Assembly: GCA_902492755.1 (NCBI GenBank)
Contig: CABUNB010000034.1
Coordinates: 1-24,671, forward strand
Direction of reading: 5' to 3'
Length of the DNA: 24,671 nt
Origin: an uncultured Collinsella sp.
Lineage (GTDB): Bacteria; Actinomycetota; Coriobacteriia; Coriobacteriales; Coriobacteriaceae
In this document: positions 1 through 8,166 of the stretch, one piece after another
Layout of the letters: the number at the start of each line of letters is the position of its first letter
How positions within the stretch are numbered: the first letter of the stretch is position 1
The notes under the pieces: model-generated
Told to the model about the DNA's origin: nothing
Seen by the model: only the letters and a program-made list of their open reading frames with translations
Database searches by the model: none
Translations under genes and position numbers: made by a program

Positions 1-69
1 TTTGGCATGGGAGCCTCCCAACCTCGTTGCGGCGCGGCTGCGCCTATGGCACTTCGACATCATTGTCGC

Positions 70-110
70 AGCCCCGACCCGCGGTCACGAGCGGGGGCTC
101 CTGTCTTTTT
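70..110 (+). terminator. Probable intrinsic terminator of a gene left of the window
   Basis: AGCCCC at 70-75 pairs with GGGGCT at 94-99, with further C/G-rich pairing inside, and a T5 run follows at 106-110. It would end a rightward transcript whose gene lies before the window. No coding region could be supported in bases 1-120. Confidence 0.45.
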
Positions 111-168
111 AGTGCCCTCGGATTGGGTCATAGTGTCTGTCGTTGCCAAAACATCGGCGTTGCCGGAG

Positions 169-222
169 TAGTCGTTGGGGACGTTCTTATTTGACTAGTT
201 TTTAGAACGTCCCCAACGACTA
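169..222. repeat. Perfect 19-bp inverted repeat, GGGAC-core palindrome (REP-like)
   Basis: The arm at 169-187 (TAGTCGTTGGGGACGTTCT) is the exact reverse complement of 204-222, with a 16-base loop. It begins 4 bases past the stop of the leftward HAD gene. No T-run follows on either strand, so it is not a standard terminator. Its GGGGAC/GTCCCC core resembles the palindromes at 8111-8141 and 8556-8626, which suggests one dispersed family of hairpin elements. Confidence 0.8.
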
Positions 223-226
223 ACCC

Positions 227-985
227 TTACGACAGTTCGTCGGCTACTTGGTGTTCGTAGAAGGCTTCTACTACGGCGTTGAAGTCGCGGGCGAAGTCTT
301 CCATGGTTCCTCGCCAGGTGGCTCGGCCGGGTTTTCCCTGACCAACATAGGCGGTCTGAATGCCGCAGGCGGGGCTGGGGAAGTCACGCTTGGGGTCGTT
401 GCCCACCATAAGGACCTCGTGCGGCTCGAGCCCCATCACCTGAAGCTGCTCTAGATAGTAGGTGGCATCGGGCTTGCAGCGGGTGGTGTTTCCCATGTGC
501 GTGACGAGCTCAAAGGGGGCGTCGGCCAGGTCGCCCCAACCCATGCGGCACTCGATGGCCCCCTGCGGAAAGCTGGGGTTTGTGAAGAGCGCGCAGCGCA
601 GCCCTGCGTCCTTTACGGCCTGAAGCGCGGCGTGTGCGCCCGGCATGGCGTGGGCGTTGATGACGTCGTCGTTCTTATGCGGAAGAACTTCGCGGTCGTA
701 GTAGGTAAATGCCTCGTAGATGATGGGATCGGAGAGGCAGATGCCGCACCTGCGCTCGACCTCGGTGCGGTAAAACTCAAGATTGGTGCGGTTGTCCGTG
801 CCGCTTCGACGGTTGGCGTTGAGGTCGACCAGGATGGTGCCGAGGCGTGCCATCGTGCCACCGCGGCTGCGGCGCCCGATATCCGCGAGCATCGACGAGA
901 CATCCTTAAAATAGCGAAGGATGAACGCGTTGAGGTTGATGCTAAGAAGCGTCTCGTCCATATCGAAAACGACTGCTTTGAGCAC
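227..985 (-). CDS. HAD-superfamily hydrolase
   Basis: This 252-residue cytosolic protein is a haloacid dehalogenase-type phosphohydrolase. The N-terminus carries the catalytic DxD motif (FDMDET; nucleophile D8, acid/base D10). Motif II is the Thr in LFTNPS, motif III the Lys in CKPDATYY, and motif IV the acidic GNDPKRD segment. The insert between motifs I and II is long enough for a helical C1-type cap. The start is GTG at 985-983, with AAGG just upstream on the minus strand. It ends next to the 169-222 palindrome and is divergent from rpsA. Substrate cannot be read from the sequence; members range from phosphoglycolate phosphatase-like to nucleotidase-like enzymes. Confidence 0.88.
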   Translation of the reverse strand: MLKAVVFDMDETLLSINLNAFILRYFKDVSSMLADIGRRSRGGTMARLGTILVDLNANRRSGTDNRTNLEFYRTEVERRCGICLSDPIIYEAFTYYDREVLPHKNDDVINAHAMPGAHAALQAVKDAGLRCALFTNPSFPQGAIECRMGWGDLADAPFELVTHMGNTTRCKPDATYYLEQLQVMGLEPHEVLMVGNDPKRDFPSPACGIQTAYVGQGKPGRATWRGTMEDFARDFNAVVEAFYEHQVADELS

Positions 986-1140
986 GCGGGCACCTTTCTC
1001 GAAATAACGTTCCAGAATCGTTGGTTCCGGATACTTTACCCCAAAGCCGTATGCCTAACGGCCTATCGTCAACTTACGGAGACGGTCGTCCACAAGATTG
1101 CGAAAAAGTCTCCATACGAGTAAAAAATCGCAGTTCGCGC

Positions 1141-1169
1141 TTGAAATCGAAGTAATTTCCCCGTAATCT
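1141..1169 (+). promoter_or_regulatory. Possible sigma70-type promoter for rpsA
   Basis: TTGAAA at 1141-1146 and TAATCT at 1164-1169 are 17 bases apart, giving a leader of about 125 bases before the TTG start of rpsA. The -10 match is weak. The rest of 986-1300 shows no gene I can support. Confidence 0.3.
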
Positions 1170-1300
1170 ATACGAACGTGATTGCATAAGCGTCACATTA
1201 GTATCTGTCGGCTCCCGAGTGTTCCTAAACGTTGTGTGCTTGTCGCACCCTTCTGTAGGTCCTAGCAATCGGGGCCCCGTAGTTCGAAAGGGGTCCACCT

Positions 1301-2467
1301 TTGAGTGAGATTCAGAACTCGTCCATTTTCTCTCTTGACGATGTCAACGAGGAGGAGATGAACAACCTCATCGACGGTACGATTACCGACTTTGATGAGG
1401 GCGATCTCGTTAACGGCACTGTCGTTAAGATCGAGCATGACGAGGTGCTCGTTGACATCGGATTCAAGTCCGAGGGCGTTATCCCGGTCCGCGAGCTGTC
1501 CATCCGCAAGGACGCTAACCCTGCAGACATCGTTGCACTCGGTGATCCCATCGAGGCCCTGGTTCTCCAGAAGGAGGACAAGGACGGTCGTCTGGTCCTC
1601 TCCAAGAAGCGTGCTGAGTACGAGCGTGCTTGGAACCGCATCGAGGAGAAGTTCAACTCCGGCGAGAACGTTGAGGGCGAGGTTATCGAGGTTGTCAAGG
1701 GCGGCCTGATCCTCGACATCGGCCTGCGTGGCTTCCTGCCCGCTTCCCTCGTCGACCTCCGTCGCGTCAAGGACCTCACCTCTTACATGGGCACCCGCAT
1801 CGAGGCCCGCGTCATCGAGATGGACCGCAACCGCAACAACGTTGTCCTCTCCCGTCGCGTCGTGCTCGAGGAGTCCCGTAAGGCCGAGCGCTCTGAGATC
1901 CTGTCCAAGCTCAAGTCTGGCATGCGTCTCCAGGGCACCGTTTCCTCCATCGTCGACTTCGGCGCCTTCGTCGACCTCGGCGGTATCGACGGCCTCATCC
2001 ACATCTCCGAGCTCTCCTGGAACCACGTCAACCATCCTTCCGAGGTTGTCAAGGTCGGCCAGGAGGTCGAGGTCGAGGTTCTCGACGTCGATCTCAACCG
2101 CGAGCGCATCTCCCTGGGTCTCAAGCAGACCACCGAGGATCCGTGGCGCGCACTGGTCAAGAAGTACCCCGTCGGCGCTATCGTCGAGGGCACTGTGACC
2201 AAGCTTGTCCCGTTCGGCGCTTTCGTCGACCTGGGCGAGGGCATCGAGGGCCTGGTGCACATCTCCGAGATGGCCAACAAGCACGTCGATCAGCCTTCTC
2301 AGGTCACCCACGTGGGCGACAAGGTTCAGGTCAAGGTCATGGAGATCGACCTCGACCGTCGCCGTATCTCCCTGTCCATGAAGTCCGCTGCTGAGACTCT
2401 GGGCGTCGAGATCGAGGTTACTCCGCTGCCTTCCGAGAAGAAGGACGAGGAGACCGACGCCGAGTAA
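1301..2467 (+). CDS. rpsA: 30S ribosomal protein S1
   Basis: This is the RNA-binding S1 protein of the small subunit, which helps mRNA docking in initiation. At 388 residues it has four S1 (OB-fold) repeats at roughly 36-104, 122-187, 208-275 and 293-361. Repeats 3 and 4 share the motif FGAFVDLG followed by GLIHISE or GLVHISE. The four-domain form is typical of Gram-positives and actinobacteria, against six domains in E. coli. The tail is acidic (KKDEETDAE). The start is TTG at 1301 with GAAAGGGG upstream. Codon use is strongly biased to C-ending codons, as in highly expressed genes, and this produces a long spurious antisense ORF. It is followed directly by an intrinsic terminator. Confidence 0.96.
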   Translation: MSEIQNSSIFSLDDVNEEEMNNLIDGTITDFDEGDLVNGTVVKIEHDEVLVDIGFKSEGVIPVRELSIRKDANPADIVALGDPIEALVLQKEDKDGRLVLSKKRAEYERAWNRIEEKFNSGENVEGEVIEVVKGGLILDIGLRGFLPASLVDLRRVKDLTSYMGTRIEARVIEMDRNRNNVVLSRRVVLEESRKAERSEILSKLKSGMRLQGTVSSIVDFGAFVDLGGIDGLIHISELSWNHVNHPSEVVKVGQEVEVEVLDVDLNRERISLGLKQTTEDPWRALVKKYPVGAIVEGTVTKLVPFGAFVDLGEGIEGLVHISEMANKHVDQPSQVTHVGDKVQVKVMEIDLDRRRISLSMKSAAETLGVEIEVTPLPSEKKDEETDAE

Positions 2468-2492
2468 ATCGGTTTGACGATCACTTGTTTTA

Positions 2493-2525
2493 AGGGATCC
2501 GTCCGCAATGGACGGGTCCCTTTTT
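2493..2525 (+). terminator. Intrinsic terminator of rpsA
   Basis: AGGGATCCGTCC pairs with GGACGGGTCCCT (one T-G wobble) around a 5-base loop and runs into TTTTT at 2521-2525, 25 bases after the rpsA stop. Confidence 0.9.
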
Positions 2526-2754
2526 GCATTTGCTGCTGAGGTGCGTGATGCTGCCCGGGCTGTCCACAGGCTATTTGGTTGTCGGTGCATGAAAAATGCC
2601 GACATCCCGCCTCGGGGTGGAGGCGGGAACACACCGAGTAGACGGAGGGGTGCGGAGCGCGGTCGTGTCTCGACTGACGACGTTGCCCATCGACGGGACT
2701 ATTGTAGCGCATGGGCGGTTCTTGGTTTATCGTGCGAGCGCTTGTGTTGTGCCG
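2526..2754. other. Intergenic stretch with no recognised gene
   Basis: This stretch between rpsA and rnpB holds a perfect 8-bp hairpin (CCCGCCTC 2606-2613 with GAGGCGGG 2620-2627) without a T-tail. No ORF here has a convincing ribosome binding site or a recognisable product. Confidence 0.5.
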
Positions 2755-2781
2755 TTGCCTGCGGCAACGGTGTGTTACACT
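2754..2781 (+). promoter_or_regulatory. Probable rnpB promoter
   Basis: TACACT at 2776-2781 is a fair -10, with GTTGCC at 2754-2759 as a -35 at 16-base spacing. The predicted transcription start falls at about 2788-2793, which agrees with the 5' strand of the RNase P P1 helix. Confidence 0.45.
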
Positions 2782-2792
2782 CTTGCACTGCT

Positions 2793-3148
2793 GAGTGGGC
2801 CAGACGGTCGCGCGATGTGCTGCTTGCAGCACGCGTGAGGAAAGTCCGGGCTCCAGAGGGCGGGATGCCGGCTAACGGCCGGGCGGAGTGATCCGACGGA
2901 AAGCGCCGCAGAAAAGAAGACTCCCACCTGCGCCGCAAGGCGTAAAGGGAAAAGCTGAAACGGTGGTGTAAGAGACCACCAGCGTCGTGGCAACACGGCG
3001 GCTTGGCAAGCCCCATCCGGAGCAAGCGCGAATAGGAACGCTATGGGCCGGCCCGGTCCGCGTTCGGGTAGCGTGCGTGGAGCTGCGCGGTAACGTGCAG
3101 ACAAGATAAATGACCGTTCACGACAGAACCCGGCTTATAGGCCCACTT
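2793..3148 (+). ncRNA. rnpB: RNase P RNA (bacterial type A)
   Basis: This is the catalytic RNA of RNase P, which removes 5' leaders from pre-tRNAs. The invariant block GAGGAAAGTCCGGGCTCC lies at 2837-2854. Other hallmarks are the purine-rich AGAAAAGAAGACTCCC-like central region, the GGTAACGTGCAGAC stretch, and the 3' conserved segment AGATAAATGACCGTTCACGA followed by ACAGAACCCGGCTTA. The 5' end GAGTGGGCC pairs with GGCCCACTT at the 3' end to close helix P1 and set both ends to within a few bases. A short T5 tract after 3150 may help termination. ORFs crossing this region are not genes. Confidence 0.96.
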
Positions 3149-3234
3149 GGCATTTTTGTTACCCTGACAATCGATATGGTGTTTGCCGTATTATTGAGGC
3201 TGTTTATTGCTTTGCTTGTGATTGAGGGACTTTG

Positions 3235-3870
3235 TTGGACAGCTATTTTACTCTGCAATCGAATATTGAGGCTTCGGGCGAGCTTGTGGACCGCAAGAGC
3301 CGGTTTATTGCCCAGCTGGTCCATATTGAGTTCGAGGATGAGGCGAATGCCTTTATCGAGATGGTTCGCAAGCGTCATTACGACGCTCGACACAATGTTC
3401 CCGCGTGGATTTTGGTCGATGGACGCGAACGCCAGAGCGATGACGGTGAGCCGAGCCGCACGAGCGGTATGCCGACGCTCGAGGTGCTGCGCGGCGCGGG
3501 GCTCAAAAATGTTTGCTGCGTGGTGACGCGCTATTTTGGTGGCACGCTGTTGGGGCCTGGTGGCTTGGTACGCGCCTATACCGCGGCGACGCAGGCGGCG
3601 GTGGCCGCGGCTCAGGAGGCCGGGCAGATCGTTGAGATGACGAGCGTCGTGCCGGTTGACGTGCATGTGGCCTATCCGCAGTACGAGCAGGTGCTTCGTT
3701 TGGCGCAGGATTCGGGTGCCAAGGTTTCGGATACCGATTACGCGGATGCCGTGACGATTCACTTGGTGTTCAAAGCGGGGGAGCAGGAGCCGTTTTGCGC
3801 TAAGATGCGCGAGCTTATGGCGGGGCGTGAGGAGATTGAGGTCGGAGCTCCCGAATTTGCCGAGTTCTAA
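3235..3870 (+). CDS. yigZ: YigZ/IMPACT-family protein
   Basis: This protein of about 211 residues has the UPF0029 (IMPACT N-terminal) fold. The signature runs from KSRFIAQL, through RHNVPAW and DDGEPSRTSGMPTLEVL, to the VTRYFGGTLLGPGGLVRAY block. A C-terminal DUF1949-like ferredoxin-fold region follows. The family is cytosolic and widespread; roles in translation stress or proteolysis control are suggested but not fixed. GAGGGA at 3224-3229 is well spaced for TTG at 3235; the adjacent in-frame TTG at 3232 is also possible. The gene lies about 90 bases after rnpB and is convergent with the next gene, sharing a terminator. Confidence 0.88.
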   Translation: MDSYFTLQSNIEASGELVDRKSRFIAQLVHIEFEDEANAFIEMVRKRHYDARHNVPAWILVDGRERQSDDGEPSRTSGMPTLEVLRGAGLKNVCCVVTRYFGGTLLGPGGLVRAYTAATQAAVAAAQEAGQIVEMTSVVPVDVHVAYPQYEQVLRLAQDSGAKVSDTDYADAVTIHLVFKAGEQEPFCAKMRELMAGREEIEVGAPEFAEF

Positions 3871-3873
3871 CGG

Positions 3874-3924
3874 CGACGGCCGGCGTGCTTTTGGATGGAT
3901 CCCAAGCGCGCCGGCCGTCGTTTT
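3874..3924. terminator. Bidirectional terminator between convergent genes
   Basis: A 15-bp stem (3874-3888 with 3906-3920, one wobble) contains CGACGGCCGGCG. It is followed by TTTT on the plus strand, and has an AAAA-containing region inside the loop on the other strand. It sits 3 bases after the YigZ stop and 14 bases after the stop of the leftward C-GCAxxG gene. Confidence 0.85.
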
Positions 3925-3938
3925 GCTGTTGCTGTCGA

Positions 3939-4385
3939 TTACTCGGCGAGCTGCTTTAGCACATCACAGGCAATCTCGACGGCATCGTCGATGCAGCCGG
4001 GGCAGCTGCGGAGCGGACCCTTATCCGATCCGATGCCCTTGAGCGTGCCGCAGACGGTTGTCGTGTTCTTCTCGCCAAAACGCTTGGCGATTTCGCGCGA
4101 CAGCTTGTAGGTCTGGCCCTTGGTCTTTGGGTTTTCCATGCCGTCGCTCATTGCAAAGCCCATGATGGCCACGGCGCCCGAGATGGCGCCGCAAGTTTCG
4201 GTCATGCCGCCCATGCCGGCGCCAAAGCCCTCGGTGAGGGTAAAGGCGACCTGGGGGTCGAGCCCGACGGCGGGCGCGAGCGTGCAGGCGACGGCCTGGG
4301 CGCAGTTAAAGCCACGGGCGTGGTATTCGGCAGCTTGAGCCTGACAGGCGGTGATGTCGAGCTGGGCCGTATCGATTTGCTTCAT
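3939..4385 (-). CDS. C-GCAxxG-C-C family redox-type protein
   Basis: This 148-residue protein has the cysteine pattern of the C_GCAxxG_C_C family: FNCAQAV near residue 28, ETCGAISGA in the middle, VCGTLKG, and a C-terminal CPGC pair. A glycine-rich GFGAGMGGM loop precedes the second motif. Family members are small cysteine-rich proteins of anaerobes, presumed to bind iron-sulfur or another metal centre; the reaction is unknown. The start is ATG at 4385, with AAGGAG six bases upstream on the minus strand. A longer in-frame extension lacks such a site and was not used. An imperfect inverted repeat (4400-4429) lies in its leader. Confidence 0.8.
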   Translation of the reverse strand: MKQIDTAQLDITACQAQAAEYHARGFNCAQAVACTLAPAVGLDPQVAFTLTEGFGAGMGGMTETCGAISGAVAIMGFAMSDGMENPKTKGQTYKLSREIAKRFGEKNTTTVCGTLKGIGSDKGPLRSCPGCIDDAVEIACDVLKQLAE

Positions 4386-4548
4386 CGTTGTCTCCTTGGT
4401 CACGGTGTACCCGCCTATGGTACCCGTGACGGGGCATGTAATCATCGAGAGCTTCATGTATGCCTCGTTTTTATCTATCGAGCAAATGTCCAGGGCTTGA
4501 GATAAATGCCCCGGATCAATTTGTCCCATAACCTACCTTGGGGATGGG

Positions 4549-4577
4549 TTGAGAGGGGTGCGGGGTAGCGGTATCGT
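4549..4577 (+). promoter_or_regulatory. Probable promoter of the sulfhydrylase gene
   Basis: TTGAGA (4549-4554) and TATCGT (4572-4577) are 17 bases apart, placing the start at about 4584 and giving a leader of about 32 bases with a good ribosome binding site. There is no room for a SAM riboswitch or T-box. Confidence 0.45.
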
Positions 4578-4615
4578 GAACCGAATAAAACGTAACCCAG
4601 GCAAGGGAGCAAGAT

Positions 4616-5899
4616 ATGAGCGAGCAGACCATCGGTACCACATGTGTTCAGGGCGGCTATCACCCGGGAGATGCGGAGCCGCGCCAGGTGCCCATCTACC
4701 AGTCCACCACGTGGAAGTACGACACGTCGGAGCACATGGGCAAGCTGTTTGACCTAGAGGAGTCGGGCTACTTCTACAGCCGTCTGCAGAACCCTACGTG
4801 CGATTTGGTTGCCGCCAAGATCTGCGAGATGGAGGGCGGCACTGCCGCGATGCTCACGAGCTCGGGCATGGCGGCGAATTTTCTTGCGATCTTTAACGTG
4901 GCCGGTGCCGGCGATCACGTGGTCGCGAGCTCTGCCATCTACGGCGGTACCTACAACCTGCTCGCCCATACTATGGAGCGCATGGGTCTGACCTGCACGT
5001 TTGTTGCTCCCGACTGCACCGACGAGGAGCTCGAGGCAGCCTTTGAACCCAATACTAAGCTCGTCTTTGGCGAGACGATCGCCAACCCCGCCCTTGCCGT
5101 GCTCGATATTGAGCGCTTTGCCAAGGCCGCGCATGACCACGGCGTGCCGCTGATGGTCGACAACACCTTCCCGACGCCCGTGATGTGCCGTCCCTTTGAG
5201 TGGGGCGCCGACATCGTTACGCACTCCACCACCAAGTACATGGATGGACATGCTGCCTACCTGGGCGGCGTGATCGTCGACCACGGTCAGTTTGACTGGA
5301 TGGCCCATGCGGACAAGTTCCCGGGTCTCACCACGCCCGACGAGAGCTACCACGGCGTGACGTATGCCGAGAAGTTCGGTCGCGAGGGTGCCTTCATTAC
5401 CAAGGCCACTGCACAGCTCATGCGCGACCTTGGCCCCATGCAGAACCCGCAGGCGGCCTTCTTCCTGAACAGCTCGCTCGAGAGCCTGCATGTGCGCATG
5501 CCGCGTTATTGCGAGAACGGCCTGGCCGTTGCCAAGTTCCTGCAGAGCCATCCCAAGGTGCGCTTCGTGAGCTATCCGGGCCTGGAGGGCGACAAGTACT
5601 ATGACATGGCTCAGAAGTACATGCCCAACGGTACCTGCGGTGTTGTGAGCTTTGGCTTTAACGGTGGTCGTGCGGCAGCCGAGACCTTTATGAAGAGCCT
5701 TAAGCTCGCCCAGATTGCTACACACGTGGCCGATGCGCGCACCTGCTGCTTGCATCCGGCAAACGCCACCCATCGCCAGATGAACGATGAGGAGCTCATC
5801 GCCTGTGGCATTTCCGCCGACATGGTACGCCTGTCGTGCGGCCTCGAGGACACGGCCGACTTGATTGCCGACCTTGAGCAGGCGCTCGAGCAGTGCTAG
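4616..5899 (+). CDS. metY: O-acetylhomoserine aminocarboxypropyltransferase (sulfhydrylase), PLP-dependent
   Basis: This Cys/Met-metabolism PLP enzyme (fold type I) has 427 residues, the usual size for MetY; methionine gamma-lyases are nearer 400. The PLP lysine is K207 in HSTTKYMDGH, and the phosphate-binding SSGMAAN lies at about 82-88. Other family blocks are YSRLQNPT, SSAIYGGTYN, VDNTFPTP and the C-terminal VRLSCGLED. The expected reaction is O-acetylhomoserine plus sulfide to homocysteine and acetate, in the cytosol. AAGGGAG at 4603-4609 serves the ATG at 4616. Cystathionine or methionine lyase activity cannot be excluded from sequence. A terminator follows 68 bases after the stop. Confidence 0.9.
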   Translation: MSEQTIGTTCVQGGYHPGDAEPRQVPIYQSTTWKYDTSEHMGKLFDLEESGYFYSRLQNPTCDLVAAKICEMEGGTAAMLTSSGMAANFLAIFNVAGAGDHVVASSAIYGGTYNLLAHTMERMGLTCTFVAPDCTDEELEAAFEPNTKLVFGETIANPALAVLDIERFAKAAHDHGVPLMVDNTFPTPVMCRPFEWGADIVTHSTTKYMDGHAAYLGGVIVDHGQFDWMAHADKFPGLTTPDESYHGVTYAEKFGREGAFITKATAQLMRDLGPMQNPQAAFFLNSSLESLHVRMPRYCENGLAVAKFLQSHPKVRFVSYPGLEGDKYYDMAQKYMPNGTCGVVSFGFNGGRAAAETFMKSLKLAQIATHVADARTCCLHPANATHRQMNDEELIACGISADMVRLSCGLEDTADLIADLEQALEQC

Positions 5900-5967
5900 G
5901 CTAGCGTTCGCATAAGGCGCCGATGCTGGCAGAAAGCTTCGGCGACCTTTCGTTCCGATTCCGTAGG

Positions 5968-6016
5968 CGGGACCCCAATCGCGGCTGTTTGCAGGCGATC
6001 GGGGCCCCGTTTTTTT
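5968..6016 (+). terminator. Intrinsic terminator between metY and the MFS gene
   Basis: CGGGACCCCAATCGC (5968-5982) pairs at 13 of 15 positions with 5995-6009 and is followed by T7 at 6010-6016. It lies 27 bases before the MFS start, so it could also act as an attenuator if that gene is transcribed from upstream. I see no T-box or riboswitch core before it. Confidence 0.8.
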
Positions 6017-6042
6017 GCGTTAGGCCACTCGAAAGGATGGAT

Positions 6043-7347
6043 ATGGAGAAAACCGCAGAGCAGCTGCGCCGCGAGCACATTGCCCTAGAGGGCGACACCC
6101 ATGGCAAGAACAAGTGGGCGATTCTGTTTACCGTGCTCATCATGACGTTTATGGTGTGTCTGGATTCGACCGTCGTGACCGTGGCGCTGCCCGTGATGCA
6201 AAAGGAACTGGGCGTGGGCCTCGATCGCATTCAGCTGGTAAGCTCGGTGTATCTGCTTGCGACTTGCGTGGCTATGTTGCCGTTTGGCCGTCTGGGCGAC
6301 GTGCGCGGCAAGGTGAATGTGTTTCAGCTGGGCGTCATCGTCTTTTCGGTCGGTTCGCTGCTGTGCGGCCTTTCGGCCTCGCTCGAGGTTCTTATTCTGG
6401 CACGCATTGTGCAGGGCGTCGGTTGCGCGGCGGCCATGGCCAACAACATGGGTATCATCACCGAGTCGTTTCCGGCGCGCGAACGAGGCCGTGCCATGGG
6501 TATTCTTGCGACCTTTGTGGCCCTCGGCATGATGTGTGGCCCCGTGCTCGGCGGCATGCTGGTGGCAAGCTTTCCTTGGGAGAGCATCTTCCTCATCAAC
6601 CTGCCCATTGGCGTCATCTCGTTTATCGTGGGGCTCTACACGCTGCCGCACGTTAAGCCAGAGGCCGGCGAACGCCCCATGTCCCTGATCGAGGCCGCTC
6701 GTCGCTGCTTTGCAAATTCGGCCTTCACCATCAACCTTGCCTGCATGCTCATCGTGTTCGTTGGCATTGGCGCATCCGAGTTTATTCTGCCGTTCTATTT
6801 TCAGGACGCCCACGGCTTTGGTTCCGACATTTCCGGATTACTCTTTTTGGCGCTGCCGATGGTGAATGCCTTTATCGGCCCGCTTTCGGGAACGGTTTCG
6901 GACCGTGTTGGCTGCGAGGGTCCTACGGCGGTTGGCCTGGGCGTGTACGTGTGCGGTCTCTTTGCGGTAAGCACGCTCGACGAGCACTCTTCTATCCCTG
7001 TGATCGTGTGCTGCGTCGCATTTATGTCGTGCGGTACGTCGATTTTCCAGAGCCCTAACAATTCGTTGTATATGGGCTCGGCTCCGCGCGAAGCACTCGG
7101 CTTCGCGGGCAGCCTGGGTAGCCTGGCGCGCTATGCGGGTATGGCACTCGGCATTACGGTGGCGTCGAATATCCTGTCTGGGCAGATGAGCGTGGCGATG
7201 GGCGAGGCCGTGACTAGTTTTGTTGCAGGCCGTCCGGATGTATTCCTATTCGGCTTTCGCTCGGTGTTCTACGTGCTCATGGCTGTGGCCGCTGTGGGCT
7301 TTGCGCTCGCCATGGTGCGTTTGGTGAGGATGCGCGCCCGCCATTAG
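6043..7347 (+). CDS. MFS transporter, DHA2 (EmrB/QacA-like) drug exporter family
   Basis: This inner-membrane protein of about 434 residues has many hydrophobic helices. It carries DHA2 signatures: the first helix with LDSTVVTVALPVMQ, motif A-like GRLGDVRGK after helix 2, the helix-4 RIVQGVGCAAAM segment, and motif C-like GPVLGGMLV in helix 5. Proton-driven export of hydrophobic compounds is the family role; the substrate is unknown. At roughly 12 to 14 predicted helices it is a little short for the 14-helix group. GAAAGGA at 6031-6037 best fits ATG 6043, and ATG 6037 is also in frame. A more upstream in-frame start at 5923 would run through the terminator hairpin and is rejected. Confidence 0.88.
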   Translation: MEKTAEQLRREHIALEGDTHGKNKWAILFTVLIMTFMVCLDSTVVTVALPVMQKELGVGLDRIQLVSSVYLLATCVAMLPFGRLGDVRGKVNVFQLGVIVFSVGSLLCGLSASLEVLILARIVQGVGCAAAMANNMGIITESFPARERGRAMGILATFVALGMMCGPVLGGMLVASFPWESIFLINLPIGVISFIVGLYTLPHVKPEAGERPMSLIEAARRCFANSAFTINLACMLIVFVGIGASEFILPFYFQDAHGFGSDISGLLFLALPMVNAFIGPLSGTVSDRVGCEGPTAVGLGVYVCGLFAVSTLDEHSSIPVIVCCVAFMSCGTSIFQSPNNSLYMGSAPREALGFAGSLGSLARYAGMALGITVASNILSGQMSVAMGEAVTSFVAGRPDVFLFGFRSVFYVLMAVAAVGFALAMVRLVRMRARH

Positions 7348-7504
7348 TGCGTTGGGAGGCTGTCTGCCACGATTTGCGTTGTCCCAAAAAGACTGGTTTG
7401 TGGTGCGATGCGGCTTGTGGGGCGGGCGGGGGTCGGTCCGTGGTAGACTATCGAACAACGTTTATTAATCGCGCGGTATCGTTGCCGCGAGAAGGGGTTG
7501 CGCC

Positions 7505-8083
7505 ATGCAGGAGCTTGAGGATCGTATTCGCCATGACGGCATCGTAAAGGCCGGTAACGTCCTTAAGGTTGATGCCTTCCTCAACCACCAGTGCGACGTT
7601 GAGCTGTTCGACCACATGGGTGCCGAGTGGGCCCGTCTGTTCGAGGGTGTCGAGATCAACAAGATCCTGACGATTGAGGCTTCGGGCATTGGCATGGCCT
7701 GCATCGCAGCTCAGCATTTTGGCGGCGTGCCGGTGGTCTTTGCCAAGAAGGCGCAGTCCATCAACCTCGATGGCGAGCAGTATGCCACGACTATCTACTC
7801 CTTCACCAAGCAGAAGGAGTACCCGGTCATTGTAGGTAAGCGCTTCCTGTCCGAGGGCGACAAGGTTCTGATCATCGACGACTTCTTGGCTAACGGCTGT
7901 GCGCTTGAGGGTCTCATCAAGATCTGCGAGGCTGCGGGCGCCGAGGTTGCCGGCATCGGTATTGCCGTGGAGAAGGGCTTCCAAGGCGGCGGCGACAAGC
8001 TCCGCGAGCGCGGCTTCCGCGTCGAGAGCCTGGCCCGTATCGCCGATATGGACTGCGAGACCGGCGAGATCACCTTCGCCTAA
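7505..8083 (+). CDS. xpt: Xanthine phosphoribosyltransferase
   Basis: This 192-residue purine salvage enzyme converts xanthine plus PRPP to XMP. It matches the Bacillus Xpt pattern closely: LKVDAFLNHQ at about 20-29, LTIEASGI at 55-62, PVVFAKK, YSFTKQKE at 98-105, and the PRPP-binding loop VLIIDDFLANG at 121-131 followed by EKGFQ and VESLARI. The start is ATG at 7505 after GAAGGGG. Its 5' region holds a TG-extended -10 (TGGTAGACT, 7441-7449) and a short hairpin (7472-7489). I find no purine riboswitch core, unlike the B. subtilis gene. Confidence 0.95.
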   Translation: MQELEDRIRHDGIVKAGNVLKVDAFLNHQCDVELFDHMGAEWARLFEGVEINKILTIEASGIGMACIAAQHFGGVPVVFAKKAQSINLDGEQYATTIYSFTKQKEYPVIVGKRFLSEGDKVLIIDDFLANGCALEGLIKICEAAGAEVAGIGIAVEKGFQGGGDKLRERGFRVESLARIADMDCETGEITFA

Positions 8084-8110
8084 GCGCGCAACACAAGCGA
8101 TCGGTATGCG

Positions 8111-8146
8111 ATGTGACAAAGGGACTGTCCCTTTGTCACATTTTTT
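8111..8146. repeat. 31-base palindrome with GGGAC core and T-tail
   Basis: Bases 8111-8125 are the exact reverse complement of 8127-8141, centred on T8126, and a T6 run (8141-8146) follows. It can serve as the xpt terminator, but its GTGACAAAGGGAC arm and placement also fit the dispersed palindrome family seen at 169 and 8556. It lies directly before the GGQ-domain gene. Confidence 0.8.
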
Positions 8147-8166
8147 GTATGAGGGGAGGTGCTGAT

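Noticed and set aside
497..1123. Plus-strand 208-codon ORF opposite the HAD gene
   Set aside because: The minus-strand reading carries all HAD motifs, and this ORF has no motif or ribosome binding site.
1262..2632. Long minus-strand ORF (456 codons) over rpsA
   Set aside because: It is the complement of a highly codon-biased gene; it has low-complexity Leu/Asp-rich content, no family motifs and it crosses the rpsA terminator.
2508..3104. ORFs on both strands across rnpB
   Set aside because: The region is RNase P RNA by conserved sequence and P1 pairing.
5901..6016. T-box or riboswitch before the MFS gene
   Set aside because: The GGCGGGACCCC stretch only loosely resembles a T-box core, and no specifier stem or AG-bulge arrangement was found; a simple terminator explains it.
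5923..6042. N-terminal extension of the MFS protein
   Set aside because: It would translate through an intrinsic terminator and lacks a ribosome binding site; the start at 6043 has one.
7348..7504. Purine riboswitch before xpt
   Set aside because: The conserved junction and loop sequences of the purine aptamer are absent.
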